Origin: Massariosphaeria phaeospora
Lineage: Eukaryota; Ascomycota; Dothideomycetes; Pleosporales
DNA length: 64,000 bases
Direction: 5' to 3'
Assembly (NCBI GenBank): GCA_011032825.1
Contig: JAADJZ010000003.1
Location: forward strand, 1,302,001-1,366,000
Part shown: piece after piece, positions 21,683 to 31,383 of the stretch
How the letters are laid out: every line of letters begins with the position of its first letter
How positions within the stretch are numbered: the first letter of the stretch is position 1
Notes under the pieces: model-generated
The model's database searches: none
Seen by the model: the letters and a program-made list of their open reading frames with translations, nothing else
Told to the model about the DNA's origin: nothing
Translations under genes and position numbers: made by a program

Positions 21683-21779
21683 TGTTTGCATTGGGGGGAT
21701 CATTTCTATTGGGGGGATAGGCCCGTGCTACGCACGGGCAATCTCTTGAGATTTTTCGGAGAAACCTTTTGGGCCCGAG
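21683..21779 (-). repeat. Right terminal inverted repeat, 97 bp
   Basis: Exact reverse complement of 19145-19241, including the hairpin and both ATCCCCCCAAT copies. It ends 158 nt before the start codon of the M20 peptidase gene. Confidence 0.93.
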
Positions 21780-21937
21780 TAGTACGTCGCCTGGGGATGA
21801 AGATGAAGCAGACCCCCCTGCGATTGTGCCCGCGCCCCCACAGCCCCACGTCCCCTGGCCTTGGCACCCGTCCCTTCCCCTCCGACCTTCCCAGGCCCGC
21901 CACCCCTCACGCGCCTGTCTCTGAAGTTTGAACGGAA

Positions 21938-23137
21938 ATGCTACGATCCGTGCTACTGCTTCCAGTGGCCCTCGCTGCTCTGACTGCAGCCTCCCAGCGG
22001 CCGCCGCCGCCACCGCCGACCGCCCGTGACGCCCCCTTCCTCCCGGAAACCACGTCCGGCGAGCTTCTCCACCTCCACCGCAAGCTGGTTGGGCTCGAAT
22101 CGGTCACCGGAGACGAGCAGCACATAGGGCTGTGGTTAGCGGCATACCTCCGAGACAGGAACTTCACGGTCGAACTGCACGAAACCGCGCCGAGGCGATA
22201 CAATGTGCTGGCGTACGGGGAAAAGCGCGAGACGTCAATCCTCGTATCCTCGCACATCGACACCGTGCCTCCGTACTGGCCGTACTTCTACAACGAGACA
22301 TCGGGCATCATTGGCGGGCGAGGATCTGTGGACGCCAAGGCGAGTGTCGCAGCACAGATCGTTGCCGTCGAAGGTCTACGGGCACACCTGTACGACGAGA
22401 TCTCGCTCCTGTTCGTCGTCGGAGAGGAAACGGGCGGCGACGGCATGCGCCACTTCTCAAACTGGAACGAGCGACCACCGTACGACATCGTCATCTTCGG
22501 CGAGCCGACCGAGGGCAAACTTGTCTGTGGGCACAAGGGCATATTAGGCTTTACCCTCAGCATCACGGGGAAGGCTGCGCATTCCGGATATCCCTGGCTT
22601 GGAGTCTCGGCCAACGATGTGCTTGTCGAGGCATTGGCCAAGTTGCTTGAGCTGCGGGAGCAGTTGCCATGGAGTGAGAAGTATGGGAACACAACAATGA
22701 ACTTTGGACGTATAGTCGGCGGCGTAGCATCAAATGTCGTCGCCGAAACAGCATCTGCGGAAATCACCGTCCGCTTAGCTGCCGGGACCCCTGGCCTCGT
22801 CCAAAGCATGGTTATCGACGCGTTGAAGGATGTGAAAACAACAGTCGAAGCGCTTGGAGGTGATCTGGACGTCAGGAGAGGGAGCGAGGGATACCCACCC
22901 GTGAACATTAACTGCGACATTGAGGGCTTCGAGAAGATGACTGTGAACTACGGGACTGATGTTCCAAATCTGAAAGGCAACCACAAGAGATATCTGTATG
23001 GTCCTGGCAGCATCTTCGTTGCGCATTCTGACCACGAAGCCTTGAAAAGAGAGGAGCTGGAACATGCAGTTCTGGATTACAGGAAGATCATCATCGCGGC
23101 CTCTAAAATGGACCACCAAGACCAAGACGAGTTATAA
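21938..23137 (+). CDS. Secreted M20-family metallo-carboxypeptidase
   Basis: Single exon, 399 residues. Residues 1-18 are a signal peptide, followed by a proline-rich linker (PPPPPP). The M20 metal-site residues are in place: His106/Asp108 in SSHIDTVPP, Asp132 in GRGSVDAK, catalytic base Glu163 and Glu164 in GEETGGDG, Glu189 in FGEPTEG, and C-terminal His363/His366 in VAHSDHE. The dimerisation-domain signature GKAAHSGYPW is at about 211-220. Two zinc ions would be bound. The family hydrolyses peptides or acyl-amino acids; the fungal branch with signal peptides is usually listed as probable carboxypeptidase. The exact substrate is not predictable. A pogo-type transposon ends 158 nt upstream, so the original promoter may have been displaced. 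Confidence 0.92.
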   Translation: MLRSVLLLPVALAALTAASQRPPPPPPTARDAPFLPETTSGELLHLHRKLVGLESVTGDEQHIGLWLAAYLRDRNFTVELHETAPRRYNVLAYGEKRETSILVSSHIDTVPPYWPYFYNETSGIIGGRGSVDAKASVAAQIVAVEGLRAHLYDEISLLFVVGEETGGDGMRHFSNWNERPPYDIVIFGEPTEGKLVCGHKGILGFTLSITGKAAHSGYPWLGVSANDVLVEALAKLLELREQLPWSEKYGNTTMNFGRIVGGVASNVVAETASAEITVRLAAGTPGLVQSMVIDALKDVKTTVEALGGDLDVRRGSEGYPPVNINCDIEGFEKMTVNYGTDVPNLKGNHKRYLYGPGSIFVAHSDHEALKREELEHAVLDYRKIIIAASKMDHQDQDEL

Positions 23138-23874
23138 GGTCAGGGTGAGGTGAGCTCATCCCTCGACAATCCGGGACAAGCTTCAGGCATCGAATAGTTG
23201 GGCTGGGAATCTACAAGATGCTCCATTATCGCTTGCCTTTGCTCGTTGGTGCATGAGACGAATAGCTGGAGTCATTGACATGCCACACCACTAATTCCAA
23301 ATATCAACTCGAACAATTTGCCGATCAGACTTGGTCACCCTGTCTTGCCGTCGGCTTTACGGCCACCAAATAAGGTATCTAAATCATCTTTGACCTGCGC
23401 TTGTCTGCCCTATATGCAAACATCTTCTGTATAACGGGCATGAGCGCCTATGCACTTTAGGTCTTATACTTGCACATACCTCTAGGATGTTGTTCCTTTC
23501 CCTCACAAATCACGCTAGGATAAGTATGTCCCGCACATGACGAGCAGGACCATGCTATTTCTTAAACGTAGATACAGGTAACTACATAAGCTAGCTGCAC
23601 CGTATTAGTGTATTTCTGCCGTTCTTATGTCTAGTCGATCGCTTGTAATATCTGTAACCTATTCCAACTTACCAATGAAATTCATAGTCCAAGGTGGGTC
23701 GGCCCTTCCGCGAATTTGCTTCGCTCCGTGACTCACCCGCTCCTACCCCTACAGAGTCACTGCCCCACCTAAGCTAGTCCCCTACACCGCTCTATATACT
23801 TGTCCCACTCTCTTACCATAGTCGTTATATTTGTATTAACCTCAGAAATCTTCAACAATGAACGACGAAATCAA

Positions 23875-23959
23875 TCCGATGTTGTCTAGTGGTTAGGATA
23901 TGCCGCTCTCAAAAATGTGCAGTGCCGGCAAGGCCGGGGTTCAATTCCCCGCATCGGAA
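23875..23959 (+). tRNA. tRNA-Glu (anticodon CTC) with a 13-nt intron
   Basis: The acceptor stem pairs TCCGATG (23875-23881) with CATCGGA (23952-23958), discriminator A at 23959. D arm is GTCTAGTGGTTAGGAT. The anticodon stem pairs TGCCG with CGGCA. T stem is CGGGG/CCCCG around TTCAATT, which also gives the B box. The anticodon CTC is at 23908-23910. Between position 37 (A23911) and position 38 (C23925) are 13 extra nucleotides, the standard site of a nuclear tRNA intron. CTC reads GAG, hence glutamate; the identity agrees with the TCCGAT/ATCGGA acceptor stem of fungal tRNA-Glu. Confidence 0.93.
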
Positions 23960-23965
23960 TAGTTC

Positions 23966-23971
23966 TTTTTT
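23966..23971 (+). terminator. RNA polymerase III terminator
   Basis: Run of six T residues starting 7 nt after the tRNA 3' end. Confidence 0.85.
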
Positions 23972-25439
23972 GCGGTCGTCTAAAATATTGTTGTTGCTTT
24001 CACATGCTAACAGTTGTCTCTATTATCTATAGTTTACACAGAAGATTTGAACAAGTTTACGATGTCTTATTCTAAATGTTAAGGAAAGGTGTTATTACGC
24101 GTAGAAAGTTTGCCCTGAAAGCTTGAACTTATGCCGTCTGCGATAGCGGCGTCAAATAACAAAGAAAACGGGTGTTCTAGAATGTATGCGAACCCCTATG
24201 ATGCACACGGTAACAGCTAAGACATGGTCTAGGAAGGCTTGGTGGGGGGAACCGTGAGATAACTATTTAGAGATCGAAAGCCTAACTCTAGGTTGTTTAG
24301 ACTGGATTATTGATTATGCAAATGCAGCGCGAAAGGTATGGACATTTACGCCATCGTTGCAGTATGTGCTTTGGCCAAAATAGCAGCAGCAAGGACTAAC
24401 ATTACAGTGCGAGTTGGTTGATAGTGGTACTCATGTCTAGATGTGATTGTGGCTCTTTGACTGAGGGGATCTGAGTAACCTCCGACTTTGTAGTAATGGA
24501 ACCTCCTTCACTTTTCTAGGTTTCATCTGTACATCGGCATCATAGTAACAGATATCTAGCTGAAGTGTTATCGTGGCAGGTTATTGCTTGGACGTGGAAC
24601 ACTGACGCGAGATAAGACAACACTGAATACCCTTGATCAATACTCAATAACATAATAGGTCGTCACCAGAAAAGACTGATCGACATCATATTAGTGACAA
24701 ATCCTTTGAGTTAGTCTTCAAACAGATCCCATACTCCTATAAGGAATCACTCATTATAATACGTTGCACTGATCCTATCCGGACATTTCCACATCAACGC
24801 GATGGAGAACGGCAGATTTTGACAGTACATCGTAGCAGTACAAAGAAGAGAGCCACTGAATGTGGGAAGAGAAAGGATGAGAGGGTAAGAATTTGCAAAT
24901 GGTACCCCCCATGCCTGCATATCTAGCTGAATGACGCCTCAACCCAATAAGCTTCATCGTAGATGAAACATGACTACAGGAATCGCTTAGTTCACGTTTG
25001 TTTCCGCAAGAGATGATGAGTAGGTTAGGGCTTATGGACAGCCGATCAACAATCATGGGTTCACGAAAGAGTTATGGTTGAAGGAGTAATCTGTGTGACG
25101 AGAGGTATATTCATTAACTGACCGAAATACCAGCTGATACTTCCACGCCGTGAATTTCGACTCGTTGAGCCTGATCATGCCCGCCTGAAACCTGTAGAAG
25201 AAGATTGTAGTAATCTGCTTCTGCGCTTGAGGCTAAGCTCCATAAGACGTCAGAATACTTGAAATGTTCAACCCCTTGTCCGCAATGTTTACACCAATTC
25301 GCCTCTCAAACTGTGCGACGAAACCAAGAACCACAAAGTTTAAGTTCCTTTCCATTAATGAGGTGGTGACCGCATGAATCTCCCTGGTAGACCATTGACT
25401 CAGCTCCAAGAACACGCCTTCTGACCTTGACACTGACTT

Positions 25440-26382
25440 TTAGTCGTTGGATTTTGGATCGGCCTGCGTACCAGGGCCATCAACGTCGGTGTCCTCGGGG
25501 GCGACGTCCAAAGTTCTAAGATATTCAGCGCGCAGTTTGGCAACCCTGGCCTCGGCTTCAGCAGCTTCCATCTCAGCCCTCAACCTCTCCGCATGGAGAC
25601 TACGAGCGCCGCCGCCAGCATATGGAGATAGACGAGGGGACATGCCACTGTAGGGTTCCGTAGAAACCGCACGCTCGGACTTGGTAGGAGTACCGGAGAA
25701 GTATACACGTTCACCATTGCGAGCTCGCCGGTACAGGCCCCTGGTATGGTGATCGGGCTTCTCCGGTCGTGCCCATCCGTCGCCAGACCCGCGACGAAGA
25801 CGCTTATATTCTAGAATCATGTCAGCTAGTAAAAAACCTATTACATCGGACGTACGAACTCTTGCGGTGAGCACTCGGCTTCTGAATGGGGCGAGCCTCG
25901 TAAACTTCTTGACCACGGCGGCCACGTTTCCGGCCTCCACGGGGCTCCTCCACCAGTTCCTCGAAGTAAGAGTCATCAGAAGACGATTGATCAGACGAGT
26001 AGTCCTCAGCATTCTCGGTGGCGCGATTTGGATGCTCGTATTTCTCCTTGAGGTCCTTAATATCCGCCAAACGGCACCAAGGATGTTTAGGATCGTGCTT
26101 GGAAACTGACGTCCTCAGGTCAGCTTGGAACTCGTCGAGATTCCCGGACTTGAGGCGCGTGATCGACATAAGGTCCCTGAGGAACTGCACACCCCAGTTG
26201 CGCGGGTCATCCTCGGTCTTGTCTTTGATGTGATCGCGCCTGTCGCAGTCCCACTGCCGCATACGGATGTCTTCGGGAATGATGTCTACCACGTTCATAA
26301 CCCCAAAGCCAGCGGCAATTCCGGGAAGGAGGCAATTCACGATGTCCTTTGTTTCCGCATTGAGTGTCTCGTAACGGCCCAT
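25440..26382 (-). CDS. Unrecognised protein with acidic/basic middle and coiled-coil tail
   Basis: Proposed two exons on the minus strand, 26382-25860 and 25810-25440 (297 residues). The N-terminal part (about 1-115) has a possible globular domain: NCLLPGIAAGFGVMNVVDII, then RNWGVQFLRDLMSITR and HPWCRLADIKDLKEKYEHP. Next come an acidic SSDQSSSDDS stretch and a basic RGGRKRGRRG patch. The C-terminal part contains a helix (RAEMEAAEAEARVAKLRAEY) likely to form a coiled coil. The join is uncertain: the strong donor GTACGT at 25855 leads to an immediate stop, so I used GTTCGT at 25859, which keeps the helical frame open. I know no family; the charge pattern suggests a nuclear protein. Confidence 0.6.
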
Positions 26383-27457
26383 GGCGCGTAATTATTGGGG
26401 AGATGCTGCGTATGATGTTTCAACGGGCCTGTACACTCACCTCGTTAGTTCAAAACAATGAAGGCCACTGAACTGTGAGCGAGCTGTGGTACTCGGAACA
26501 ACTCGTAGGCGCAAACCGGAAGAAGCTTCGTTCCCTGTTGGAAGTGCTTCGTATTTGGCAAGGATTAAACAAAACACTTACAGATAGTAGACCGAGTGGG
26601 AAGCGCCCTCTTCTAAATAGAATTCCGGGTGGCGATATTGATGTCGGTGGGTGAGGTTGGTCTTCGGCGGTCGAGGCGGGCAATATATCGTGGCCGTTGC
26701 GCCAAGCCTGCGAGTCGCCACCGCAGCTGACGTAGTATGGTGGGGTGGAACAGTCTGACACGTGTACAAGTGATAGAGAGATCAAGGGAAATGAGTGACA
26801 GGGAAGAGGGTGGTGAGAGAGCTGAGCCAGAACTAGGCGAAGTTGGTTGAATGTTCTGCGAAACGGTTTGTTGATGCGGCCGAGGTAAGGTCAGTGGACA
26901 GGCCTGTATTATTTGCCTTTAAGATGTACAAGAATTAAAGAAAACGAGTTGAAGCCGTTCGCTGCAAACTGCTACCAGTACCAGTCGATGCGACAGGTTA
27001 GTGGTCTGGGAAACACCCTAGCCTTTGCTTGACATCAAATGGGAAGTCTTTCGATAAGCTAGTATAGTTCTGTTTCTTTTGACGCTTTTCCCTTTCTGTG
27101 CCCCAAAGGGATTGAGCTTCCTGCCCCCTAATATGTCTTGTGGTGTTCTGATAGTTGAAGAGGACATTGTGGTGATGGCAATAAACTGGGCTCGAAGATA
27201 CAATTTGGAGCTCATTTCAGGCACATGTCAAAGCTTTTGTCACTCCTAGCACAATAGAAGGCGGGAGAAGTGATGTGTAGATGTTATACGAATGACTTTC
27301 GCGGCTGAAGGAGAACAGGTGAGGTGTGGTATATCGGTAAAACCTTCCCTCCGAGACTTCCAGGTTTTGCGTTAGACCCGCGCCACTTTCCTAGCTGCCA
27401 ACCAACCCAACCCCACTCCATCCCGCTCACTCGTCCACCAAGTACCCCTGATAGACA
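26383..27457. other. Divergent intergenic region
   Basis: About 1.1 kb between two head-to-head genes. A minus-strand frame at 27018-27224 has a basic tail but no recognised motif and no clear partner exon. Otherwise nothing seen. Confidence 0.4.
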
Positions 27458-28210
27458 ATGGCCGCAAAAAGAGAGCGCTCACGGTCGCCAACCCCTTCTT
27501 CCGAAATATATCGCTCTTCATCTGTTGAAGAGCAAAGGTCTCACTTTGTGGCCGCATTCTCTCCATCCCTCTCCGTCAAAGCGCTTCAAACATTGGCAGA
27601 ACTCGGTACAGCAACGCATCGGATCGCAGCTTCTCGTAAGCGATCACGACAAAGGTCATTAATTCCAGCTAAGGAGGTTCTCTATGATCTGACCCATGAC
27701 GACGACGGGGAGAAATGGGCTGGAAGTAGGCTGCAGCACGTGTTGGATGACGAGGCTGTCGAAGGAGCTGTCGTTGTTGCGAGATGGTATGGCGGGCAAA
27801 ATATTGGACCGATTCGCTTTACGCACATCGAGAACTGCGCTAAAGAAGCTATCTGGAAGTGGAAGGTTGCGGACGAAAAGGCCAGGCAAAAGCAGGCCGC
27901 TAAGAAACAGAAGATCGATGAAGAGACGTCACGGAAAGAGCTGGAAGACAATCTAAGAGAGAGGGATCTAAACATATTTGTTTTGAGAGGCCTACTTGCT
28001 AAGAAGAATGCGAAGCTCCACAATACCGAAAGAGTTCCGCCAACGCCACAGAAGAAACCGCCGGATTATGGATCGATGTCAACAGAGGCTTTGAAGAGGG
28101 TGGACAAGGCCCGCGATGCGACTATTGCGTTCATATTAAAGCAAATCGATAAGATCGACATTGGGCTGAAGCTGCTTGAATCTCTCGAAGAATCCGCACA
28201 AGATTCATAG
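27458..28210 (+). CDS. IMPACT/YigZ family (UPF0029) domain protein
   Basis: Single exon, 250 residues. A short Ser/Arg-rich start is followed by the UPF0029 fold (about 66-145): VLYDLTHDDDGEKWAGSRL, AVEGAVVVARWYGGQNIGP and IRFTHIENCAKEAIWKW, all hallmarks of the Impact N-terminal family. Yeast Yih1 and mammalian IMPACT carry an RWD domain before this fold and inhibit Gcn2 activation by competing for Gcn1; here no RWD domain is present, so that role cannot be assumed. Instead a basic, Lys/Gln-rich helical region follows (EKARQKQAAKKQK) and a C-terminal helical segment (ATIAFILKQIDKIDIGLKLL). It resembles standalone fungal UPF0029 proteins. Confidence 0.85.
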   Translation: MAAKRERSRSPTPSSEIYRSSSVEEQRSHFVAAFSPSLSVKALQTLAELGTATHRIAASRKRSRQRSLIPAKEVLYDLTHDDDGEKWAGSRLQHVLDDEAVEGAVVVARWYGGQNIGPIRFTHIENCAKEAIWKWKVADEKARQKQAAKKQKIDEETSRKELEDNLRERDLNIFVLRGLLAKKNAKLHNTERVPPTPQKKPPDYGSMSTEALKRVDKARDATIAFILKQIDKIDIGLKLLESLEESAQDS

Positions 28211-28520
28211 AAGGCTATTGAAGAGCGTGCAATTATCGACAATACGAAGCTGAGGCCCATAGAGGATGCCAAAGCTAAACCAGAAACACTATAGACGCAA
28301 CAAAATCTCGTGCTGGCCTACTCCTGATCCAGAAAACCAGATATTAGCTGTGATAAAGAAGTATTATTACACAAGTAACAATACATTTGTCAATAGTCCC
28401 CGAGACCGTTTTCTGAATTCGGATCCCGTTTGGTTTGAGGACTCCGGGCATGGCTGAGGACGTGGGCACTCGGTCCGCCCAATTATAAGGGTCACCAGAG
28501 ACTCCCAGAAATCTTCCTAG
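28211..28520. other. Convergent 3' intergenic region
   Basis: 310 nt between the stops of two converging genes. Nothing recognised. Confidence 0.45.
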
Positions 28521-29044
28521 CTAAGCGGATATTGGGCCCGCTGCAGGTTGCCCCTCCCGCTCAAAGATGACGTCAGTGACTGTTGCAGCCGCCCTCTGCA
28601 CTTCATCTCCCAACTCAACTCCTTGTCCCGGCACTTCACCAAACATCATCCCGGTCTTGCCAGTAGTATCCGTAATCATTGTCCAGAGCCTGCAAGCCAT
28701 ACTCATTAGCACCTGCCATCCGTTTGGCCACCCTTCGTGACTCACAGCATACACCTTCCCACGACATCGCCCCTTGCTTCTTCTTTCTGCTCCTCGTTTA
28801 GAGTAGCCGGGGGTGGATTCGGATTCGGCCTCGTGGTAGCCGACGATGGCAAGTTGGGTAAGATAGACTGGAACATGGTCTCCGTGCGCATGGCGAAGTC
28901 CCACATGAAGTATATTTTCCCTTGGCGGCGCGAGGCTTGTGAAGTGAAGATGGGATGCGACTCGAAGGCGGTGATGAGGTTCAGATTCGCGGCGCGAATT
29001 TCGGGTAAGCGTCCGATAGCGCTGGGAGGAAGCGGTATGGACAT
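28521..29044 (-). CDS. Small conserved-looking protein, function unknown
   Basis: Two exons, 29044-28755 and 28689-28521 (152 residues), with a 65-nt intron bearing donor GTGTATG, branch GCTAATG and acceptor GCAG. Splicing joins EEARGDVVG to RLWTMITDTTGKTGMMFGEV in frame, giving a smooth sequence that neither unspliced frame provides. The N-terminal half is helical: LPEIRAANLNLITAFESHP, then GKIYFMWDFAMRTETMFQS. The C-terminal half ends ELGDEVQRAAATVTDVIFER. No signal peptide or membrane segment. I do not recognise the family. The regular helical pattern and the frame-restoring intron support a real gene. Confidence 0.72.
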
Positions 29045-29803
29045 GATGTTTGCAAGCTTAGAGGATCGAGGCTTTGGTGTTGGAGGGCGTCGCGCGGCGC
29101 GTGGTGGACGACGAAATCATTTTATAAATCAGCAACGGCCGTGCGAGGGCAGCCCTACGCCAGGCGCCGCCACATGCGGTTCCGGTTTCGTTTGCCTGCC
29201 TCGCGGCCGTTGCCTAGGCGTCATGCATCGAACGGCCCCTCGGCCTCCGACGAAGAAGGCAGATTATAATCGAAGTTATGCGATCTAAGTCACACCATCT
29301 CCGAACTTTAGTTTTTTGTCCCACCCTCAGATGGATTATGATAGCATCCGGATACTAACACCGAAGATTCCGAGACAAGTATGTAACATTGAGCATGGTC
29401 GAGCCTGTCCACGCAGCAACATCCAGCTGTCAACACGGCCAGGAGTGCGGATTGCGGGTGCGCGACAAGGGCACGACATCACGTGTAGCGGACGACGGAA
29501 CTCGGGATTTTCGCAACGATTTGAGTTCTGAGCGCTGCTGTGGCAGCGTGTGTAGAGAGGCCCGAGCAGCTACTATAGCGGAACCTCACAGTACTTACTA
29601 TATGTTGTTGATAAACAGCCTGCGCTGCGCAGCTTATTTCGACGACGATGAACCTATGCAGGAGCTTTGCAATCACTAAAGGGCAATCTTTTTAGACGGC
29701 GCTTGTTCATAGACAAGCTGATCTCGTTCTCTGTCGTCCATGTCCCGGAAGAGTCCGCATCGGCTCTCTTCCGCTCCATTCCTTCATCCTCCAAGTGAAG
29801 TGC
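29045..29803. other. Intergenic, no gene recognised
   Basis: 759 nt between two minus-strand genes; presumably the promoter of the upstream small gene and the 3' region of MRPL34. No motif seen. Confidence 0.4.
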
Positions 29804-30277
29804 TCAATGACTCAAGTTCCACCTGCCCTTCTTTAGCCTCCGCATGATCAGCTTCCTGCCTTTCTTCGTCCGTATCCTGCTAAGAAATCCATGTCTCCGC
29901 TTGCGCACTATGTGGCTCGGGTTGTACGTGTCACGGGGTCCGCACCGAATCTGCATCGAGCCCAATGCAGGATGCGAGGTGATTTTCGACGCGAGATCGA
30001 ACGCGTCTGGAGCCGGTATGGCGGGAGTGGTTGCAGAGCCTGGGGTGGGCAGTGCTGTAGAGGTACGGAGCACGGGGCGGCGGGGCGACAGGAGGGAGAT
30101 GGAGCGTGTTGGTTGCGCGCATATTCTGGCGGTTGTTAGAAAGAATGCTTGATGTAGTGCGTAAGAGCGCGGTGCGTACCGTGGTGGTGATGCTAGGCGT
30201 GCAATTGACGGTCTGAGGAGCGTAGCTTGCGTCGCCGCGGGCCGCGCGACCACTCTCAGGCAGCGAAAAGGGTGCAT
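29804..30277 (-). CDS. MRPL34: Mitochondrial large-subunit ribosomal protein bL34m
   Basis: Single exon of 157 residues from the ATG at 30277. The first 100 residues are rich in Arg, Ser, Ala and Pro with few acids, as in a mitochondrial targeting presequence (MHPFRCLRVVARPAAT). The C-terminal 45 residues are the L34 domain: TYNPSHIVRKRRHGFLSR, then RTKKGRKLIMRRLKKGR and a terminal SH. Bacterial L34 is essentially this domain alone and binds 23S rRNA; the fungal mitochondrial form has the long leader seen here. An open frame continues upstream of the chosen ATG but has no conserved content. It is divergent from the gene at 30563. Confidence 0.93.
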   Translation of the reverse strand: MHPFRCLRVVARPAATQATLLRPSIARLASPPRYAPRSYALHQAFFLTTARICAQPTRSISLLSPRRPVLRTSTALPTPGSATTPAIPAPDAFDLASKITSHPALGSMQIRCGPRDTYNPSHIVRKRRHGFLSRIRTKKGRKLIMRRLKKGRWNLSH

Positions 30278-30562
30278 GCTGTCGTCAGCAACCGATGGGA
30301 TAGCTTGGTGCCTCTCGCGCAAGGCCGATGTGGATGTGTCGCAACGATGTGTGGCGTCGTGGTCAACCGTCGACCAGCGTCGCACCTGCATCATCCACGG
30401 AAGCCGGCGATGGGCGGGGCCCGTGCGCAAAAAGTTCGAAATCCGGCGTCGCGACTGCCGCCTTCACTATTCCCACCTTCCCACCTTCCCACCGCGCCTT
30501 CCCGCCATCCCCACTGTGCCTTCCTTCCCCCTCCACAGCCCGCACACACTGCGACTGCCAGC
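30278..30562. promoter_or_regulatory. Divergent promoter region, MRPL34 / basic-tail protein
   Basis: 285 nt between head-to-head start codons. The right half is a CT-rich (CCCACCTTCC-type) tract, typical of a fungal promoter or leader. Confidence 0.5.
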
Positions 30563-31174
30563 ATGCGTGCCGAGACTCTGCCCCCGTGCCGGCAGCTCGC
30601 CGACACTCCGAGCTCCCTTGAAAATGCCGAGGCGCTCCTGTCAACCTTCCTCACCGAGAGCGAATCGCACCCTCACCTGCACCCGGACGCCGTCCTGACT
30701 CCCACTGGCGCCGCCTTCAGCTCGCACGGCGGTCCAACGGGCGGAATGGTCATGCACAGCCTGCGCCGTGTGGCCGCTGGTCTACGAGGCGAGTACCTGG
30801 AGCCCGAGGTCGCAGAGGCAGACCTGCATGCGCAGAGCCCGCATGGCAATGGCAGCAACATCTACACTAGTGCGGATGCGATAGCGGCCGCGGCCGAAGA
30901 GGGATGGCAGGACATGTCCGAGTATGAGAGGGAAGCGGGGGTGGACGAGGTTGGAGACCTTGGGGCCCGTACCTCCGCCGTGCTGCCAGCGGACAAGGGA
31001 ATGGCCATAGCCGCTACTGATGGAGCCGAGGCAGGAGAAGCCGATAGAAAGAAGAGGAAGACTGCTGACCCTGATGCGCATATGAACAAGGCAGCGAGGA
31101 AGGCGGCGAAAAAGGCACGGCAGAAGGAGACCCGGCGCGACAAAGAAAAGAAGAAGGCCTACAAGGGGGAGTGA
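30563..31174 (+). CDS. Conserved-looking protein with basic C-terminus, possibly nucleolar
   Basis: Single exon, 203 residues from the first ATG after the CT-rich leader. The N-terminal half looks conserved: LPPCRQLADTPSSLENAEAL, HPDAVLTPTGAAFSSHGGPT, then GGMVMHSLRRVAAGLRGEYL. The middle is acidic and Ala-rich (about 105-160). The last 35 residues are strongly basic, repeating KAARKAAKKARQKETRR, which suggests nuclear or nucleolar localisation and nucleic acid contact (inference). I recall similar proteins in other filamentous fungi but no assigned function. The open frame extends upstream to 30227 without another convincing ATG. Confidence 0.8.
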   Translation: MRAETLPPCRQLADTPSSLENAEALLSTFLTESESHPHLHPDAVLTPTGAAFSSHGGPTGGMVMHSLRRVAAGLRGEYLEPEVAEADLHAQSPHGNGSNIYTSADAIAAAAEEGWQDMSEYEREAGVDEVGDLGARTSAVLPADKGMAIAATDGAEAGEADRKKRKTADPDAHMNKAARKAAKKARQKETRRDKEKKKAYKGE

Positions 31175-31383
31175 GGGTGGGCAGCATCCCCGCTGGAACA
31201 CCCGCTACCAAGTCACGGCATCATATTGTCAACGAGCACATCAGCGACGCAAAGACACAGTCCACATGGATGCATTTCTAAGCTATTTGGCCCATTGACC
31301 GAAACGCCCATCCTAGGCGCTTTACCTTCCCAAGTTTGTCCGTCCTCTGTGCCTAATCCTGTGTCATACGCGATCCAACGCCG

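Larger units (their letters stand above)
19145..21779 (+). mobile_element. Intact pogo/Fot-type DNA transposon (Tc1-mariner superfamily)
   Basis: A 2,635-bp element bounded by 97-bp inverted repeats that are identical by my base-by-base reading (19145-19241 against 21683-21779). It is flanked by TA at 19143-19144 and 21780-21781, the target duplication of this superfamily. It carries one uninterrupted transposase frame filling the interior. Perfect ends, an exact TA duplication and an intact frame indicate a recent insertion. It lies between the methyltransferase stop and the M20 peptidase start. Confidence 0.95.
23138..25439. other. Gene-poor stretch containing one tRNA
   Basis: About 2.3 kb with no convincing protein gene apart from the tRNA at 23875. 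Minus-strand frames at 24775-25056 and 25233-25433 have no recognised motif. The sequence is visibly richer in A and T than the flanking genes, as in decayed intergenic DNA of RIP-active fungi. Confidence 0.5.

Noticed and set aside
22288..22920. 210-codon minus-strand frame inside the M20 peptidase gene
   Set aside because: Antisense shadow of a gene with all metal-binding residues.
17970..23137. Methyltransferase, transposon and secreted peptidase as a biosynthetic cluster
   Set aside because: No core synthase or tailoring enzyme is present; the LaeA-like family is large and mostly unlinked to clusters.
27018..27224. 68-codon minus-strand frame with a basic tail
   Set aside because: No recognised motif, no partner exon and no convincing start context.
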